NCBI RefSeq assembly: GCF_000590925.1
Contig: NZ_CP004372.1
Coordinates: 3,391,001 to 3,455,000 of the forward strand
Reading direction: 5' to 3'
Length of the DNA stretch: 64,000 nt
Origin: Roseibacterium elongatum DSM 19469
GTDB lineage: Bacteria > Pseudomonadota > Alphaproteobacteria > Rhodobacterales > Rhodobacteraceae
Numbering within the stretch: position 1 is the stretch's first letter; each line of letters opens with the position of its first letter. Both the position numbers and the translations under genes were made by a program. Shown piece after piece: positions 49,510 through 58,498 of the stretch. The notes under the pieces are model-generated. The model was given only the letters and a program-made list of their open reading frames with translations, did no database searches and was not told the origin of the DNA.

Positions 49510-50760
49510 TCAATGCAGGTTGGGTTGGGCGCCAACGCCCTTTTCATCGATGACATGGCCGCGCGCGAAGCGGTCGAACCGGTAGGCGGTGGCCGTCTCG
49601 TGCGGGCGGTCGGTGGCCAGCAGATGGGCAAAGGCGTAGCCGGAGGCCGGCGTCGCCTTGAACCCGCCATAGCACCAGCCACCGTTGAAATAGAGGCCGT
49701 CAATGTCGGTACGATCGATGATGGGCGAGCCGTCCATCGACATGTCCATCACCCCGCCCCAGGCGCGCAGCAGGCGGGCGCGCCCGATCATCGGCATCAG
49801 GGCCATGCCGCCCTCGATCACGTCCTCGACCACGGGCAGGTTGCCGCGCTGCGCGTAGGAGTTGTAGCCGTCGATATCGCCGCCAAAGACCAGCCCGCCC
49901 TTGTCGGACTGGCTGACATAGAAATGCCCCGCGCCAAAGGTGATGACGCCGGGGATGGTGGGTTTCAGCCCCTCGGAGACGAAGGCCTGCAAGACGTGGC
50001 TTTCGATCGGTAGGCGCATGCCGGCCATGGACATCACGCGGCTCGAATTGCCGGCCACGGCGACGCCCACCTTTTTCGCACCGATATACCCGCGCGAGGT
50101 CTCGACCCCCTGCACCGCGCCACCCTCGATCCGAAAGCCGGTGACCTCGCAATTCTGGATGATGTCGACGCCGCGCTGGTCGGCCCCGCGCGCATATCCC
50201 CAGACGACACCATCGTGGCGCGCGGTGCCGGCGCGGGACTGCATCAGCCCGCCCTTGATGGGAAAGCGCGGGTTGTCGTAATTCAGGAACGGCACCATCT
50301 GGCGCAGCTCATCTCGCCCCAGCAAGCGCGCATCAGCCCCCGCCAGCAGCATCGCGTTGCCGCGCCTGCGATAGGCGTCGCGTTGGCCATCGGTGTGGAT
50401 CAGGTTGATGATGCCGCGCTGGCTGACCATCGAATTGAAATTGGTTTCCTGTTCCAGGTTCTCCCACAGCTTCATGGAAAACTCGTAGAACGGCTCGTTG
50501 CCCGGCAGCAGGTAATTGGAGCGGATGATCGTGGTGTTGCGCCCGATATTGCCCGAGCCGAGCCAGCCCTTTTCCAGCACCGCGACCTTCAATTCGCCAA
50601 AGGTGTGCGCGAGGTAAAAGGCCGTGGCCAACCCATGCCCGCCGCCGCCGACGATGACGATGTCATAGGCCGGTTTCGGATCCGGGTCGCGCCAGAGGGG
50701 GCGCCAACCCTTGTGGCCGGTCAGCGCCTCTTTCACGACCTTGAAGCCAGAGAATGTCAT
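49510..50760 (-). CDS. mgdA: N-methylglutamate dehydrogenase subunit MgdA (SoxB-like)
   Basis: A 416-aa flavin-binding beta-type subunit of the sarcosine oxidase family, the site of N-methylglutamate oxidation. The FAD motif IVIVGGGGHGLATAFYLA lies near residue 35, and MDGSPIIDRTDIDGLYFNGG and CYGGFKATPASG near the C-terminus are typical. It is the first gene of the mgdABCD-folD-purU run and divergent from an AraC-type regulator. Confidence 0.9.
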   Translation of the reverse strand: MTFSGFKVVKEALTGHKGWRPLWRDPDPKPAYDIVIVGGGGHGLATAFYLAHTFGELKVAVLEKGWLGSGNIGRNTTIIRSNYLLPGNEPFYEFSMKLWENLEQETNFNSMVSQRGIINLIHTDGQRDAYRRRGNAMLLAGADARLLGRDELRQMVPFLNYDNPRFPIKGGLMQSRAGTARHDGVVWGYARGADQRGVDIIQNCEVTGFRIEGGAVQGVETSRGYIGAKKVGVAVAGNSSRVMSMAGMRLPIESHVLQAFVSEGLKPTIPGVITFGAGHFYVSQSDKGGLVFGGDIDGYNSYAQRGNLPVVEDVIEGGMALMPMIGRARLLRAWGGVMDMSMDGSPIIDRTDIDGLYFNGGWCYGGFKATPASGYAFAHLLATDRPHETATAYRFDRFARGHVIDEKGVGAQPNLH

Positions 50761-50881
50761 GCGGTGCTCTCCAAATGCCTTGTGATTTTTCTAACCGGGA
50801 AACGTGTTTGTCTCTTCCTGTTTCAGGCCATTTTCATTCATAATCGAGACATGCTTTCGAAGTTGCGGACCCAAATGCCCG

Positions 50882-51829
50882 ATGAAGAGAATAGCCTTTC
50901 TGCTGCTGGACGGTTTCGCGCTGATGTCGACGGCCTCGGCGTTGGAGCCGTTGCGCGCGGCGAACCTGTTTTCGCCAACCATCCGCTATGACATCACGCT
51001 GCTGTCAGATACCGGGCGGCAGGCCACGTCCTCGGCCGGGGGTGTGTTCGAGGCGCGGCCCTATCGCGATGCGGTGCCGCTTTACGATCTGCTGTTCGTG
51101 GTGGCCGGCGGCGACCCTGCGCAGGTGCATGACCCCGCCCTTTTCGCATGGCTCAGGCAAGCGGATCGCAATGGCGTGGCGCTTGGCGGCATTTCGGGGG
51201 GTGCGGTGGTGCTGGCAAAGGCGGGGCTGTTGAAAAACCGCCGCTTTACGGTGCATTGGCACCACTACGAGGAATTCGAAACCCTGCCCGGCGAGTGGCT
51301 GCTGGAACGGCGCCTGTTCGTGATCGACCGCGACCGCTACACCTGCGCGGGCGGATCGGCGCCACTGGACATGATGCACGCGATCATCGCGCGCGATCAC
51401 GGCACGGGCTTTGCGCAACGCATTTCCGATTGGTTCATCCAGACCGAGATACGCGGCGCGGATGCCCCCCAACGCCGCGCGACGGCGCGGGCCTATGGCG
51501 CGGTGCCGCCCCCGGTCGAGGCTGCGCTGGACCTGATGGAAAGCCATGTCGCCGATCCCCTTTCGCAGGACCAGATCGCGGTGCTGTCGGGCCTGTCGAT
51601 CCGGCAATTGCAGCGCCAGTTCCGGGCCGTGACGGGGCGGTCGGTGATGCAGGAATACCGCCGCATCCGGCTGGAAACCGGGCGCGACCTGGTCACCGAG
51701 ACGCGCCTGCCGCTGGCCGAGATCGCGCATATGACAGGGTTTTCGTCGCAGGCGCATTTCTCGGATGCGTTCTCGGCGCTGTTCGGCGCGGCGCCTTCGA
51801 CCTTGCGCAAACAGAAAGGCCCGGACTGA
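50882..51829 (+). CDS. GlxA-type AraC-family transcriptional regulator
   Basis: A 315-aa regulator with an N-terminal DJ-1/PfpI-like domain (MKRIAFLLLDGFALMSTASA, with CAGGSAPLDMM) and a C-terminal AraC double HTH (SIRQLQRQFRAVTGRSVMQE and IAHMTGFSSQAHFSDAF). This family controls betaine, carnitine and methylamine-type catabolism in other bacteria. It is divergent from mgdA, 121 bases apart. The frame extends upstream to 50804, but the DJ-1 domain begins at 50882. Confidence 0.88.
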   Translation: MKRIAFLLLDGFALMSTASALEPLRAANLFSPTIRYDITLLSDTGRQATSSAGGVFEARPYRDAVPLYDLLFVVAGGDPAQVHDPALFAWLRQADRNGVALGGISGGAVVLAKAGLLKNRRFTVHWHHYEEFETLPGEWLLERRLFVIDRDRYTCAGGSAPLDMMHAIIARDHGTGFAQRISDWFIQTEIRGADAPQRRATARAYGAVPPPVEAALDLMESHVADPLSQDQIAVLSGLSIRQLQRQFRAVTGRSVMQEYRRIRLETGRDLVTETRLPLAEIAHMTGFSSQAHFSDAFSALFGAAPSTLRKQKGPD

Positions 51830-51839
51830 GCCGGGCCTT
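51816..51839. terminator. Bidirectional hairpin terminator
   Basis: Nine-bp stem AAGGCCCGG / CCGGGCCTT with the AraC gene's stop codon in the six-base loop. It separates the convergent AraC-type regulator and gmaS. Confidence 0.65.
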
Positions 51840-51859
51840 CTGGCAAAAGATCGTCGCGC

Positions 51860-53176
51860 TTAGATATCGAGCGTGTGCTCCTTCTCCCATCGCGAAAAAT
51901 GCGACACGAAGGAGTTCCATTCCTGGTGCTTCATCTTGATGAAAGAGGACGAGAAATCGGGGCCCAGCATTGCCGTCAGCTCGTCATCAGCCTCGAGCGC
52001 GCGAATGGCGTCCAGCATGTTCAGCGGCAGTTTCGGCGCGCCCTCGATCTTGTGGCCCTCGGCATACATGTCGATGTCGTAGCGCGGGCCGGGATCGGCC
52101 TTGGTGCGGATGCCCGACAGGCCCGCCGCGATGATGACCGCCTGCAGCAGATAGGGGTTCACCGCCCCGTCCGGCAGCCGCAACTCGAACCGGCCCGGCC
52201 CCGGCACGCGCACCATGTGGGTGCGGTTGTTGCCCGTCCAGGTCACCGTGTTGGGCGCCCAGGTCGCGCCCGACATGGTGCGCGGTGCGTTGATCCGCTT
52301 GTAGGAATTGACCGTGGGGTTGGTGATTGCGGCCAGCGCCTCGGCGTGTTTCATGATCCCGCCCAGGAAATACCCGCCCTGCTGCGACAGGCCGACCTCG
52401 CCGATCTGGCCGCCCGCGTCGCCCGCAAAGGCGTTGGTCTTGCCGTCCAGATCCCAGACCGAGATATGCGCATGACAGCCATTGCCCGTCAGGCCCGCGA
52501 TGGGTTTGGGCATGAAGGTGGCGCGCAGCCCGTGCTTTTCAGCGACCGATTTGACCATGAACTTGAAAAAACTGTGGCGATCGGCCGTGACCAGCACATC
52601 GGCGAACTCCCAATTCATCTCGAACTGGCCGTTCGCGTCCTCGTGGTCGTTCTGATACGGCCCCCAGCCCAGATCGAGCATGTAGTCGCAGACCTCGGCC
52701 ACCACGTCGTAGCGGCGCATCACGGCCTGCTGGTCGTAGCAGGGCTTTTCCGCCGTATCGAACGGGTCGGAGATCTGATCGCCCTCGGGCGTCAGCAGGA
52801 AGAATTCCGCCTCGATCCCTGTCTTGACGCGCAGCCCCTCGGCCTCGGCCTCGGCGATCAGCTTTTTCAACACGTTGCGCGGGGCCTGTTCGACGGGCGC
52901 GCCCTCCATCACGCAATCGGCGGGCACCCAGGCGACCTCTGGCTTCCACGGCAGTTGGATCGCGGCGTCGGCGTCCGGCACGGCCAGCATGTCGGGGTGC
53001 GCCGGCGTCAGATCCAGCCATGTGGCAAACCCGGCAAAGCCCGCGCCCTCTTCCTCCATGTCGGCGACGGCCTGCGCGGGCACCAGTTTGGCGCGCTGCC
53101 CGCCGAACAGATCGGTGTAGGAGATCATGAAATACTTGACGCCGGTCTTCGCGGCGAAGTCTGCCAGTTTGCTCAT
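51860..53176 (-). CDS. gmaS: Gamma-glutamylmethylamide synthetase
   Basis: A 438-aa glutamine synthetase homologue that joins monomethylamine to glutamate with ATP. Metal- and ATP-site segments are GIEAEFFLLTPEG, NGCHAHISVWDLDG and RVPGPGRFELRLPDGAVNPY. The position next to mgsABC distinguishes it from GlnA. The ATG at 53176 follows AAAGGA; the frame's earlier ATG at 53185 overlaps that site. Confidence 0.92.
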   Translation of the reverse strand: MSKLADFAAKTGVKYFMISYTDLFGGQRAKLVPAQAVADMEEEGAGFAGFATWLDLTPAHPDMLAVPDADAAIQLPWKPEVAWVPADCVMEGAPVEQAPRNVLKKLIAEAEAEGLRVKTGIEAEFFLLTPEGDQISDPFDTAEKPCYDQQAVMRRYDVVAEVCDYMLDLGWGPYQNDHEDANGQFEMNWEFADVLVTADRHSFFKFMVKSVAEKHGLRATFMPKPIAGLTGNGCHAHISVWDLDGKTNAFAGDAGGQIGEVGLSQQGGYFLGGIMKHAEALAAITNPTVNSYKRINAPRTMSGATWAPNTVTWTGNNRTHMVRVPGPGRFELRLPDGAVNPYLLQAVIIAAGLSGIRTKADPGPRYDIDMYAEGHKIEGAPKLPLNMLDAIRALEADDELTAMLGPDFSSSFIKMKHQEWNSFVSHFSRWEKEHTLDI

Positions 53177-53204
53177 CGTCGTCATCCTTTATCCTGTTGA
53201 TGAA

Positions 53205-53226
53205 AGAGGGGCGCAGTGGCCCCTCT
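53205..53226 (-). terminator. Hairpin between mgsC and gmaS
   Basis: Eight-bp stem AGAGGGGC / GCCCCTCT with a six-base loop, 19 bases after the mgsC stop, followed by TTTC on the minus strand. It may reduce read-through from mgsABC into gmaS. Confidence 0.5.
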
Positions 53227-53244
53227 CGATCCTGTCCGCTCGCG

Positions 53245-54570
53245 TCAGAAACCCGGCTTGCCCGGATACCAGTTGGTCCCCGACAGTGGCACCTGCGCCA
53301 TGGCGGCCGCCTCGAGCGTCAGCGCGCACAGGTCCTCGGGTTCGAGGTTGTGGACATGGTTGTGCCCACAGGCCCGCGCGATGGTCTGGCATTCCAGCGT
53401 CATCACGTTGAGGTAGTTGCGCAGCTTGCGCCCGGCCGCCATCGGGTCGAGACGCTTCATCAACTCGGGGTCCTGCGTGGTGATGCCGGCAGGGTCGCGC
53501 CCCTCGTGCCAGTCGTCATAGGCGCCCGCGGTGGACCCGAGCGCCTGATACTCGGCCTCCCATTTCGGGTCATTGTCGCCGATGGCGATCAGCGCCGCCG
53601 ACCCGATCGAGACCGCATCGGCCCCCAGCGCCAGCGCCTTGGCCACGTCGGCCCCGCTGCGGATCCCGCCCGAGACGACAAGCTGAACCTCGCGGTGCAT
53701 GCCCAGATCCTGCAAGGCCAGCACGGCGGGGCGGATGCACGCCAGCGTGGGCTGGCCGACATGTTCGATGAACACGTCCTGCGTGGCCGCCGTGCCGCCC
53801 TGCATCCCGTCCAGCACGACCACATCCGCGCCCGCCTTGACCGCCAGCGCGGTGTCGTAATAGGGGCGCGCGCCGCCCACCTTGATGTAGATCGGCTTTT
53901 CCCAGTTGGTGATTTCGCGCAGCTCGAGGATCTTGATTTCCAGATCATCGGGGCCCGTCCAATCCGGGTGACGACAGGCGGAACGCTGGTCGATGCCCAC
54001 CGGCAGGTCGCGCATGCCCGCAACGCGTTCGGTGATCTTTTGCCCCAGCAACATGCCGCCGCCGCCAGGTTTAGCCCCCTGCCCCACGACGATCTCGATC
54101 GCGTCGGCGCGGCGCAGGTCGTCGGGGTTCATCCCGTAGCGCGACGGCAGGTATTGATAGACCAGCTTTTCGGAATGGCCGCGCTCTTCCTCGGTCATGC
54201 CGCCGTCGCCCGTGGTGGTCGAGGTGCCCGCCATCGTCGCGCCGCGACCCAGCGCCTCCTTGGCATTGGCAGACAGCGAGCCGAAGGACATGCCCGCAAT
54301 GGTGATCGGGATCTTCAGCTCGATGGGCTTTTTCGCGAACCGCGTGCCCAGCGTCACGGCCGTCTCGCATTTTTCGCGGTAGCCCTCGAGCGGGTAGCGC
54401 GACATCGACGCGCCCAGAAACAGCAGGTCGTCGAAATGCGGCACACGGCGTTTCGCGCCCCCGCCCCGGATATCGTAGATGCCGGTATCGGCCGCGCGAC
54501 GGATCTCCGAGTTGATCGAGTTGGAAAACGTCCAGCTCTGGCGCGGTTCGGTCTGTGGTGTCTTGTCCAT
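53245..54570 (-). CDS. mgsC: N-methylglutamate synthase subunit MgsC (GltB-like FMN domain)
   Basis: A 441-aa protein like the central domain of glutamate synthase that transfers the methylamino group to 2-oxoglutarate to give N-methylglutamate. The FMN-binding TIM-barrel segments KIPITIAGMSFGSLSANAKE, GGGGMLLG and GGIRSGADVAKALALGADAV are clear. The start MDKTPQTEPR at 54570 is preferred over the upstream frame to 54663, which overlaps mgsB. Confidence 0.92.
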   Translation of the reverse strand: MDKTPQTEPRQSWTFSNSINSEIRRAADTGIYDIRGGGAKRRVPHFDDLLFLGASMSRYPLEGYREKCETAVTLGTRFAKKPIELKIPITIAGMSFGSLSANAKEALGRGATMAGTSTTTGDGGMTEEERGHSEKLVYQYLPSRYGMNPDDLRRADAIEIVVGQGAKPGGGGMLLGQKITERVAGMRDLPVGIDQRSACRHPDWTGPDDLEIKILELREITNWEKPIYIKVGGARPYYDTALAVKAGADVVVLDGMQGGTAATQDVFIEHVGQPTLACIRPAVLALQDLGMHREVQLVVSGGIRSGADVAKALALGADAVSIGSAALIAIGDNDPKWEAEYQALGSTAGAYDDWHEGRDPAGITTQDPELMKRLDPMAAGRKLRNYLNVMTLECQTIARACGHNHVHNLEPEDLCALTLEAAAMAQVPLSGTNWYPGKPGF

Positions 54571-54580
54571 GTCGCGCTCC

Positions 54581-55267
54581 TCAGTATTCGTCGGCGTGGT
54601 CGATGTTGAAATTGTACAACTTGCGGGCCGAGCCATAGCGCTTGAACTCTTCCGGCTTGGCATCAGCGCCCGCCTCGTCCAGCAGCTTGGCCAGGATTTT
54701 CAGGTGCTCGGGCCGCATCTCCTTCTCGATGCAGTCGGCGCCCAGCGACTTGACGCTGCCGCGCACGAACAGCCGCGCCTCGTAAAGCGAGTCGCCCAGC
54801 GCATCGCCCGCATCGCCCAGCACGACAAGGTTGCCCTTTTGCGCCATGAAGGCGGACATGTGGCCGATGTTTCCGTGCACCACAATGTCGATCCCCTTCA
54901 TCGAGATACCACAGCGCGACGAGGCATTGCCCTTGATGTTGAGCAATCCGCCATGCCCCGTGGCCCCCGCATATTGGCTGGCGTCGCCCTCAATCGTGAC
55001 GGTGCCGGACATCATGTTCTCGGCCACGCCCGGCCCGGCGGACCCTTCGACCGTGACGGTGGCTTCCTTGTTCATCCCGGCGCAGTAATAGCCGGTCGAG
55101 CCCTTGATGGTGACCGCTAGCGGCCCGTCGAGGCCGCAGGCCATCGCATGCGCCCCGCGCGGGTTGATGATCTCGTAATCCTCGTTGGCCTGTGCGCGGG
55201 CCGCGGCCTGAAGCGTGGTGTTGACCGCGCGCAGGTCGGTCGCGGTCAGATCGAGCGTGGTGGTCAT
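54581..55267 (-). CDS. mgsB: N-methylglutamate synthase subunit MgsB (GXGXG domain)
   Basis: A 228-aa protein with the right-handed beta-helix GXGXG repeats of the glutamate synthase C-terminal domain (GATGHGGLLNIKGNASSRCG). It begins MTTTLDLTATDLRAVNTTLQ at 55267, four bases after the mgsA stop, and is followed ten bases later by mgsC. A longer frame reaching 55651 lies inside mgsA and is not coding. Confidence 0.9.
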   Translation of the reverse strand: MTTTLDLTATDLRAVNTTLQAAARAQANEDYEIINPRGAHAMACGLDGPLAVTIKGSTGYYCAGMNKEATVTVEGSAGPGVAENMMSGTVTIEGDASQYAGATGHGGLLNIKGNASSRCGISMKGIDIVVHGNIGHMSAFMAQKGNLVVLGDAGDALGDSLYEARLFVRGSVKSLGADCIEKEMRPEHLKILAKLLDEAGADAKPEEFKRYGSARKLYNFNIDHADEY

Positions 55268-55271
55268 TGGC

Positions 55272-56162
55272 TCAGCGCTCCCAGAAATAGACGGTGGCAG
55301 GTTCGGGTTCCCAGACGCGGGCCGCCTCGATCCCCGGCAGATCGGCAAAGGCCCGGTATTCCGAGGCGAAGGCGACGTAATCCTCGGTCTCGGCCATGAC
55401 GGCGGGCTTGCAGGCGATGGGGTCGCGCACCACGCCGAACCCGTCTTTCGTGCCGGTGACGAAGGTGAAGAACCCGTCAAGGTCCTTGATCGTGCCCTCG
55501 AGCGCCTCGCCCAGGGTGGCCCCATCGGCGATCCGAGACGAGATATAGGCCGCGCCGACCTCGGTATCGTTCTCCGAGCGGGTGAAAACGCCCTTGCGCG
55601 CCAGCGTGCGGCGCATCTGGTTGTGGTTCGACAGCGACCCGTTATGCACAAGGCATTGGTCGTCGGCGGTCGAAAAGGGATGCGCGCCCATCGTGGTCAC
55701 GGCCGATTCCGTGGCCATTCGGGTGTGCCCGATCCCGTGCGAGCCACCCATGTCACGCAGGCCAAAGCGCGCGGTGACATCCTTGGGCAGGCCGACCTCC
55801 TTGTAGATTTCCATCGAGCTTCCCGCGCCCATGATGCGCAGGCCGACCTCTTCCAGCCACGCGATCGCTGCGGCCTCTGAGGCCTCGGGGACGGTCAGGA
55901 CGGCATGGGTATCGACGACCTTGATCGTCACCGGCCCGTCGATCGCCGCCGAGACCGCGACGTCGAGATTGCCGAACGCCTCTTCGGGGCTGTCCGATTG
56001 TACCGTGATCTTCACCATGCCCTCGGTCTCGGGGCCGTAGATCGCGATACCCGCGCTGTCGGGGCCGCGATCGGTCATGGTAATGAGCATATCGGTCAGC
56101 ATGTCGCCCAGTTGCGGGCGCAGGTCATCCTTTTTCAGGAAGAGGCCAACAATGCCACACAT
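55272..56162 (-). CDS. mgsA: N-methylglutamate synthase subunit MgsA (class II glutamine amidotransferase)
   Basis: A 296-aa Ntn-type amidotransferase. After removal of Met1, Cys2 of MCGIVGLFLK is the nucleophile. GHTRMATESAVTTMGAHPFS and VHNGSLSNHNQMRR bind the glutamyl moiety. It hydrolyses the gamma-glutamyl bond of gamma-glutamylmethylamide so that methylamine reaches MgsC. First gene of mgsABC. Confidence 0.92.
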   Translation of the reverse strand: MCGIVGLFLKKDDLRPQLGDMLTDMLITMTDRGPDSAGIAIYGPETEGMVKITVQSDSPEEAFGNLDVAVSAAIDGPVTIKVVDTHAVLTVPEASEAAAIAWLEEVGLRIMGAGSSMEIYKEVGLPKDVTARFGLRDMGGSHGIGHTRMATESAVTTMGAHPFSTADDQCLVHNGSLSNHNQMRRTLARKGVFTRSENDTEVGAAYISSRIADGATLGEALEGTIKDLDGFFTFVTGTKDGFGVVRDPIACKPAVMAETEDYVAFASEYRAFADLPGIEAARVWEPEPATVYFWER

Positions 56163-56359
56163 AGGTTCCTCCGTGATGGGTGTGATCCCGGCGAGGTTCG
56201 CGCCGTCACGACATCACTAAAGAGAAACCTATTTTCCCTTCAAGAAAGTATTCCACGATATGCGAGAAATCCCGCCCCGTGGCTGCGTTTGCATGTTTTT
56301 CGGGCAGAAACCGCCAGCCATCGTCGATTCCGCCCAGTTTTCGGGCATGTTTCGCCCGA

Positions 56360-56992
56360 TTAGTGGGCTTGGGGATAAGTGATGATCGACAGGTAGCGGG
56401 CGGGAATCTCGACCAACTCCTCGGGGCCATGGGGGGCGTCGGCATCGAACAGCAGCGAGTCGCCCGGTTCCAGATCGTACATCTTGTCGCCGTGGCGGTA
56501 GCTGACCCGCCCCTCCAGCATATAGAGGACCTCGATCCCCTCGTGTTGAAAGGCCGGGAACCGATCGGACGTACTGTCGAGCGTGATCAGATAGGGTTCG
56601 ACCACCACGCCGGAATTGTTCGATCCGATATGTCCCAGCAGGTTGTACTGATGCCCGGCGCGCGTTCCGGCGCGCTCGATCTCGGCGCCCTGCCCCGCCT
56701 TGACATGCATGCAGCCGCGATCTTCCTCGTATCCGGCGAACAGTTGCACCAACGGCACGCGCAACCCGTGCGCCAGCGCCGAAATCGTGTTGAGCGAGGC
56801 CGAAATCACCCCGTTCTCGATTTTCGACAGCATGCCGACCGAGATACCCGTCTGCGCCGCCAGATCGGCCCCCGTCATGCGCTGACGCTTGCGCAGCTCG
56901 CGCACCTGCCGCCCGATCGCAACCTCGAGGTTCTTTTCCCGTGGTTCCTTTACGGCATGGGGGTTTTGCTGCAGCCTGTTGCGCTCGGGCAT
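56360..56992 (-). CDS. XRE-family regulator with C-terminal cupin domain
   Basis: A 210-aa regulator. The HTH lies at about residues 25-80 (LAAQTGISVGMLSKIENGVI), and the cupin barrel at about 110-205 contains HEGIEVLYMLEGRVSYRHG and LEPGDSLLFDADAPHGPEEL. This PuuR-like class senses small ligands, often amines. The ATG at 56992 has GGAGGAAAGGA upstream; a longer frame to 57397 overlaps the next gene. It lies 198 bases before mgsA on the same strand and probably controls it. Confidence 0.88.
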   Translation of the reverse strand: MPERNRLQQNPHAVKEPREKNLEVAIGRQVRELRKRQRMTGADLAAQTGISVGMLSKIENGVISASLNTISALAHGLRVPLVQLFAGYEEDRGCMHVKAGQGAEIERAGTRAGHQYNLLGHIGSNNSGVVVEPYLITLDSTSDRFPAFQHEGIEVLYMLEGRVSYRHGDKMYDLEPGDSLLFDADAPHGPEELVEIPARYLSIITYPQAH

Positions 56993-57033
56993 GTCTTTCC
57001 TTTCCTCCGGCGGTGCGGGGCGCACCGGGTTTC

Positions 57034-58321
57034 TCAGTCGTCGGCCAGGGCGCGGGCCAGGTCGGGCTTGGCACGCTGGTGCCACAGCTGGTGCAATGCC
57101 TCCAGTTCCGCGACGAGAAGGGGGCCGTTGCCCTTGAGCCAATCCAGCACCGAGCCGAATTCCTGTATGCGCGCCTTGCCGTCGCGGATCGCCACAACCG
57201 GCCAATCCCCCACCAGGGCGTTGTCGATCCCGAACACCTCGGTTCCCCACCAGCTTGCCAGACCGAAGGCATGGGGCATCCGCCGCCCCCGCTTCAACGC
57301 CGTCAGAACGGTGGCGGGCGTCAGACTGTCGGCGGTTTCGACCGCCTCGTGCCACAAATCCAGGATGAAGGCATATTCCCAGCTGACCGCGGACCACAGG
57401 CCCGGAAACCTCTCGTTGTAGCTGTCGAAAAATGCCTTGGGCCGGTGAAAGAAAAACGCCGAGTCGCCCAGCTTTGGGTCATCGAAATCGGGAAACTGAA
57501 AGGTGACCCGCTCCATGAACCGGGACGAGGTGCGTTCAATCAGGCGTTGGTAATTGTCACAGGTGCAGGACAGGATCTGCCCCGTGAACCCGGCCTCGAA
57601 GGCCGCCACCGTCAGCGCCTCGACCATCGGCGGCGCGGAAGAACACCAGCACAGGATATCCGGATCACGGGCCAGCATCCGCGCGACGATCTCAGCCGCA
57701 TCGGCAGTATCGGGATCGTAGGAGATTTCGGCCACGATCTCGCGCGCGGCCACCTTGAAGGCGGCGCGATAGGTCGCCAGTGACGGCAAACCCATCAGAT
57801 CGGTCTGCGAACACATGGCCACGCGCCGCGCCTTGGGCCGATGCCGCGCCAGCCAATCCACCCCCGTGACATTGAAGAACGGGTGCACCTCGGCCGGGGC
57901 GATCAGATAGGGGTGATCCGGCGACAGGTCCGAGGGCAGCAAGGTAGCGGTCAGCACCCGTCGCTGCATCAGATAGGCCAAGGCAAGGCCCAACTCGCCG
58001 CCCCCCACGCGTCATGACCAGGCGCACGCGCTGCATCTCGACCATCCGCCGCGCGGCCTCCAGCGCGCCCTCCGGCCCGGCGGCGCTGTCTTCGACGATC
58101 AACTCGACCAAATGCCGACGCCCGGCCACCATCATGCCGCCATGGGCGTTGATCCACTCGACCCACAGGCGGCAGCCCTGGACACCGGGCCGGCCCCAGC
58201 GTTCTTCGCGGCCCGATAGCGGCACCAGGGCGCCGACCCGGATCGGCGCGCGATCCTGAACACTCAATCTCGGAAGCGCGCCGGCAACGGCAAGTCTCTG
58301 CGCCAGCGACGATGTGCTCAC
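57034..58321 (-). pseudogene. AmiC-like periplasmic-binding-fold protein without signal peptide, frameshifted
   Basis: About 429 codons of a type I periplasmic-binding fold (Peripla_BP_5/AmiC-like): RVGALVPLSGREERWGRPGV, VDWLARHRPKARRVAM, FAFILDLW-type C-terminal segments. A run of six C (58001-58006) has one base too many; with five, TRGGGELGLALAYLMQ reads through. The start is taken as the GTG at 58321 (MSTSSLAQRLAVAG); ATGs at 58378 and 58399 are possible. None gives a signal peptide and no ABC-transporter genes adjoin it, so a cytoplasmic sensor role like AmiC is likely, perhaps with the XRE-cupin regulator next to it. Confidence 0.72.
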
Positions 58322-58458
58322 TTTTTGGTCTCCCGCATATTTTTTCGCCAATCCGTATTCGCAGGTCGGTGGATTCATATTCCTCCAAAGAAAATTCATT
58401 GACCATAGGAAAAATATTGGCCCACACCGAAGTCATCAGATAGAACCAGTTGTGAAGA

Positions 58459-58472
58459 TTGGTTCATACCAA
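58459..58472. promoter_or_regulatory. Candidate GntR operator upstream of tmm
   Basis: TTGGT-TCAT-ACCAA, the same 5+4+5 palindrome as upstream of amtB, ending 26 bases before the tmm start. Further GAACCA half sites flank it (58443-58448 and 58479-58484). Binding here would block transcription or initiation of tmm. Confidence 0.65.
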
Positions 58473-58498
58473 AGCAGCGAACCAATGGAGCTATGACC

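Noticed and set aside
57034-58321. Substrate-binding component of an ABC uptake system
   Set aside because: No signal peptide and no permease or ATPase genes nearby; a cytoplasmic sensor is more likely.
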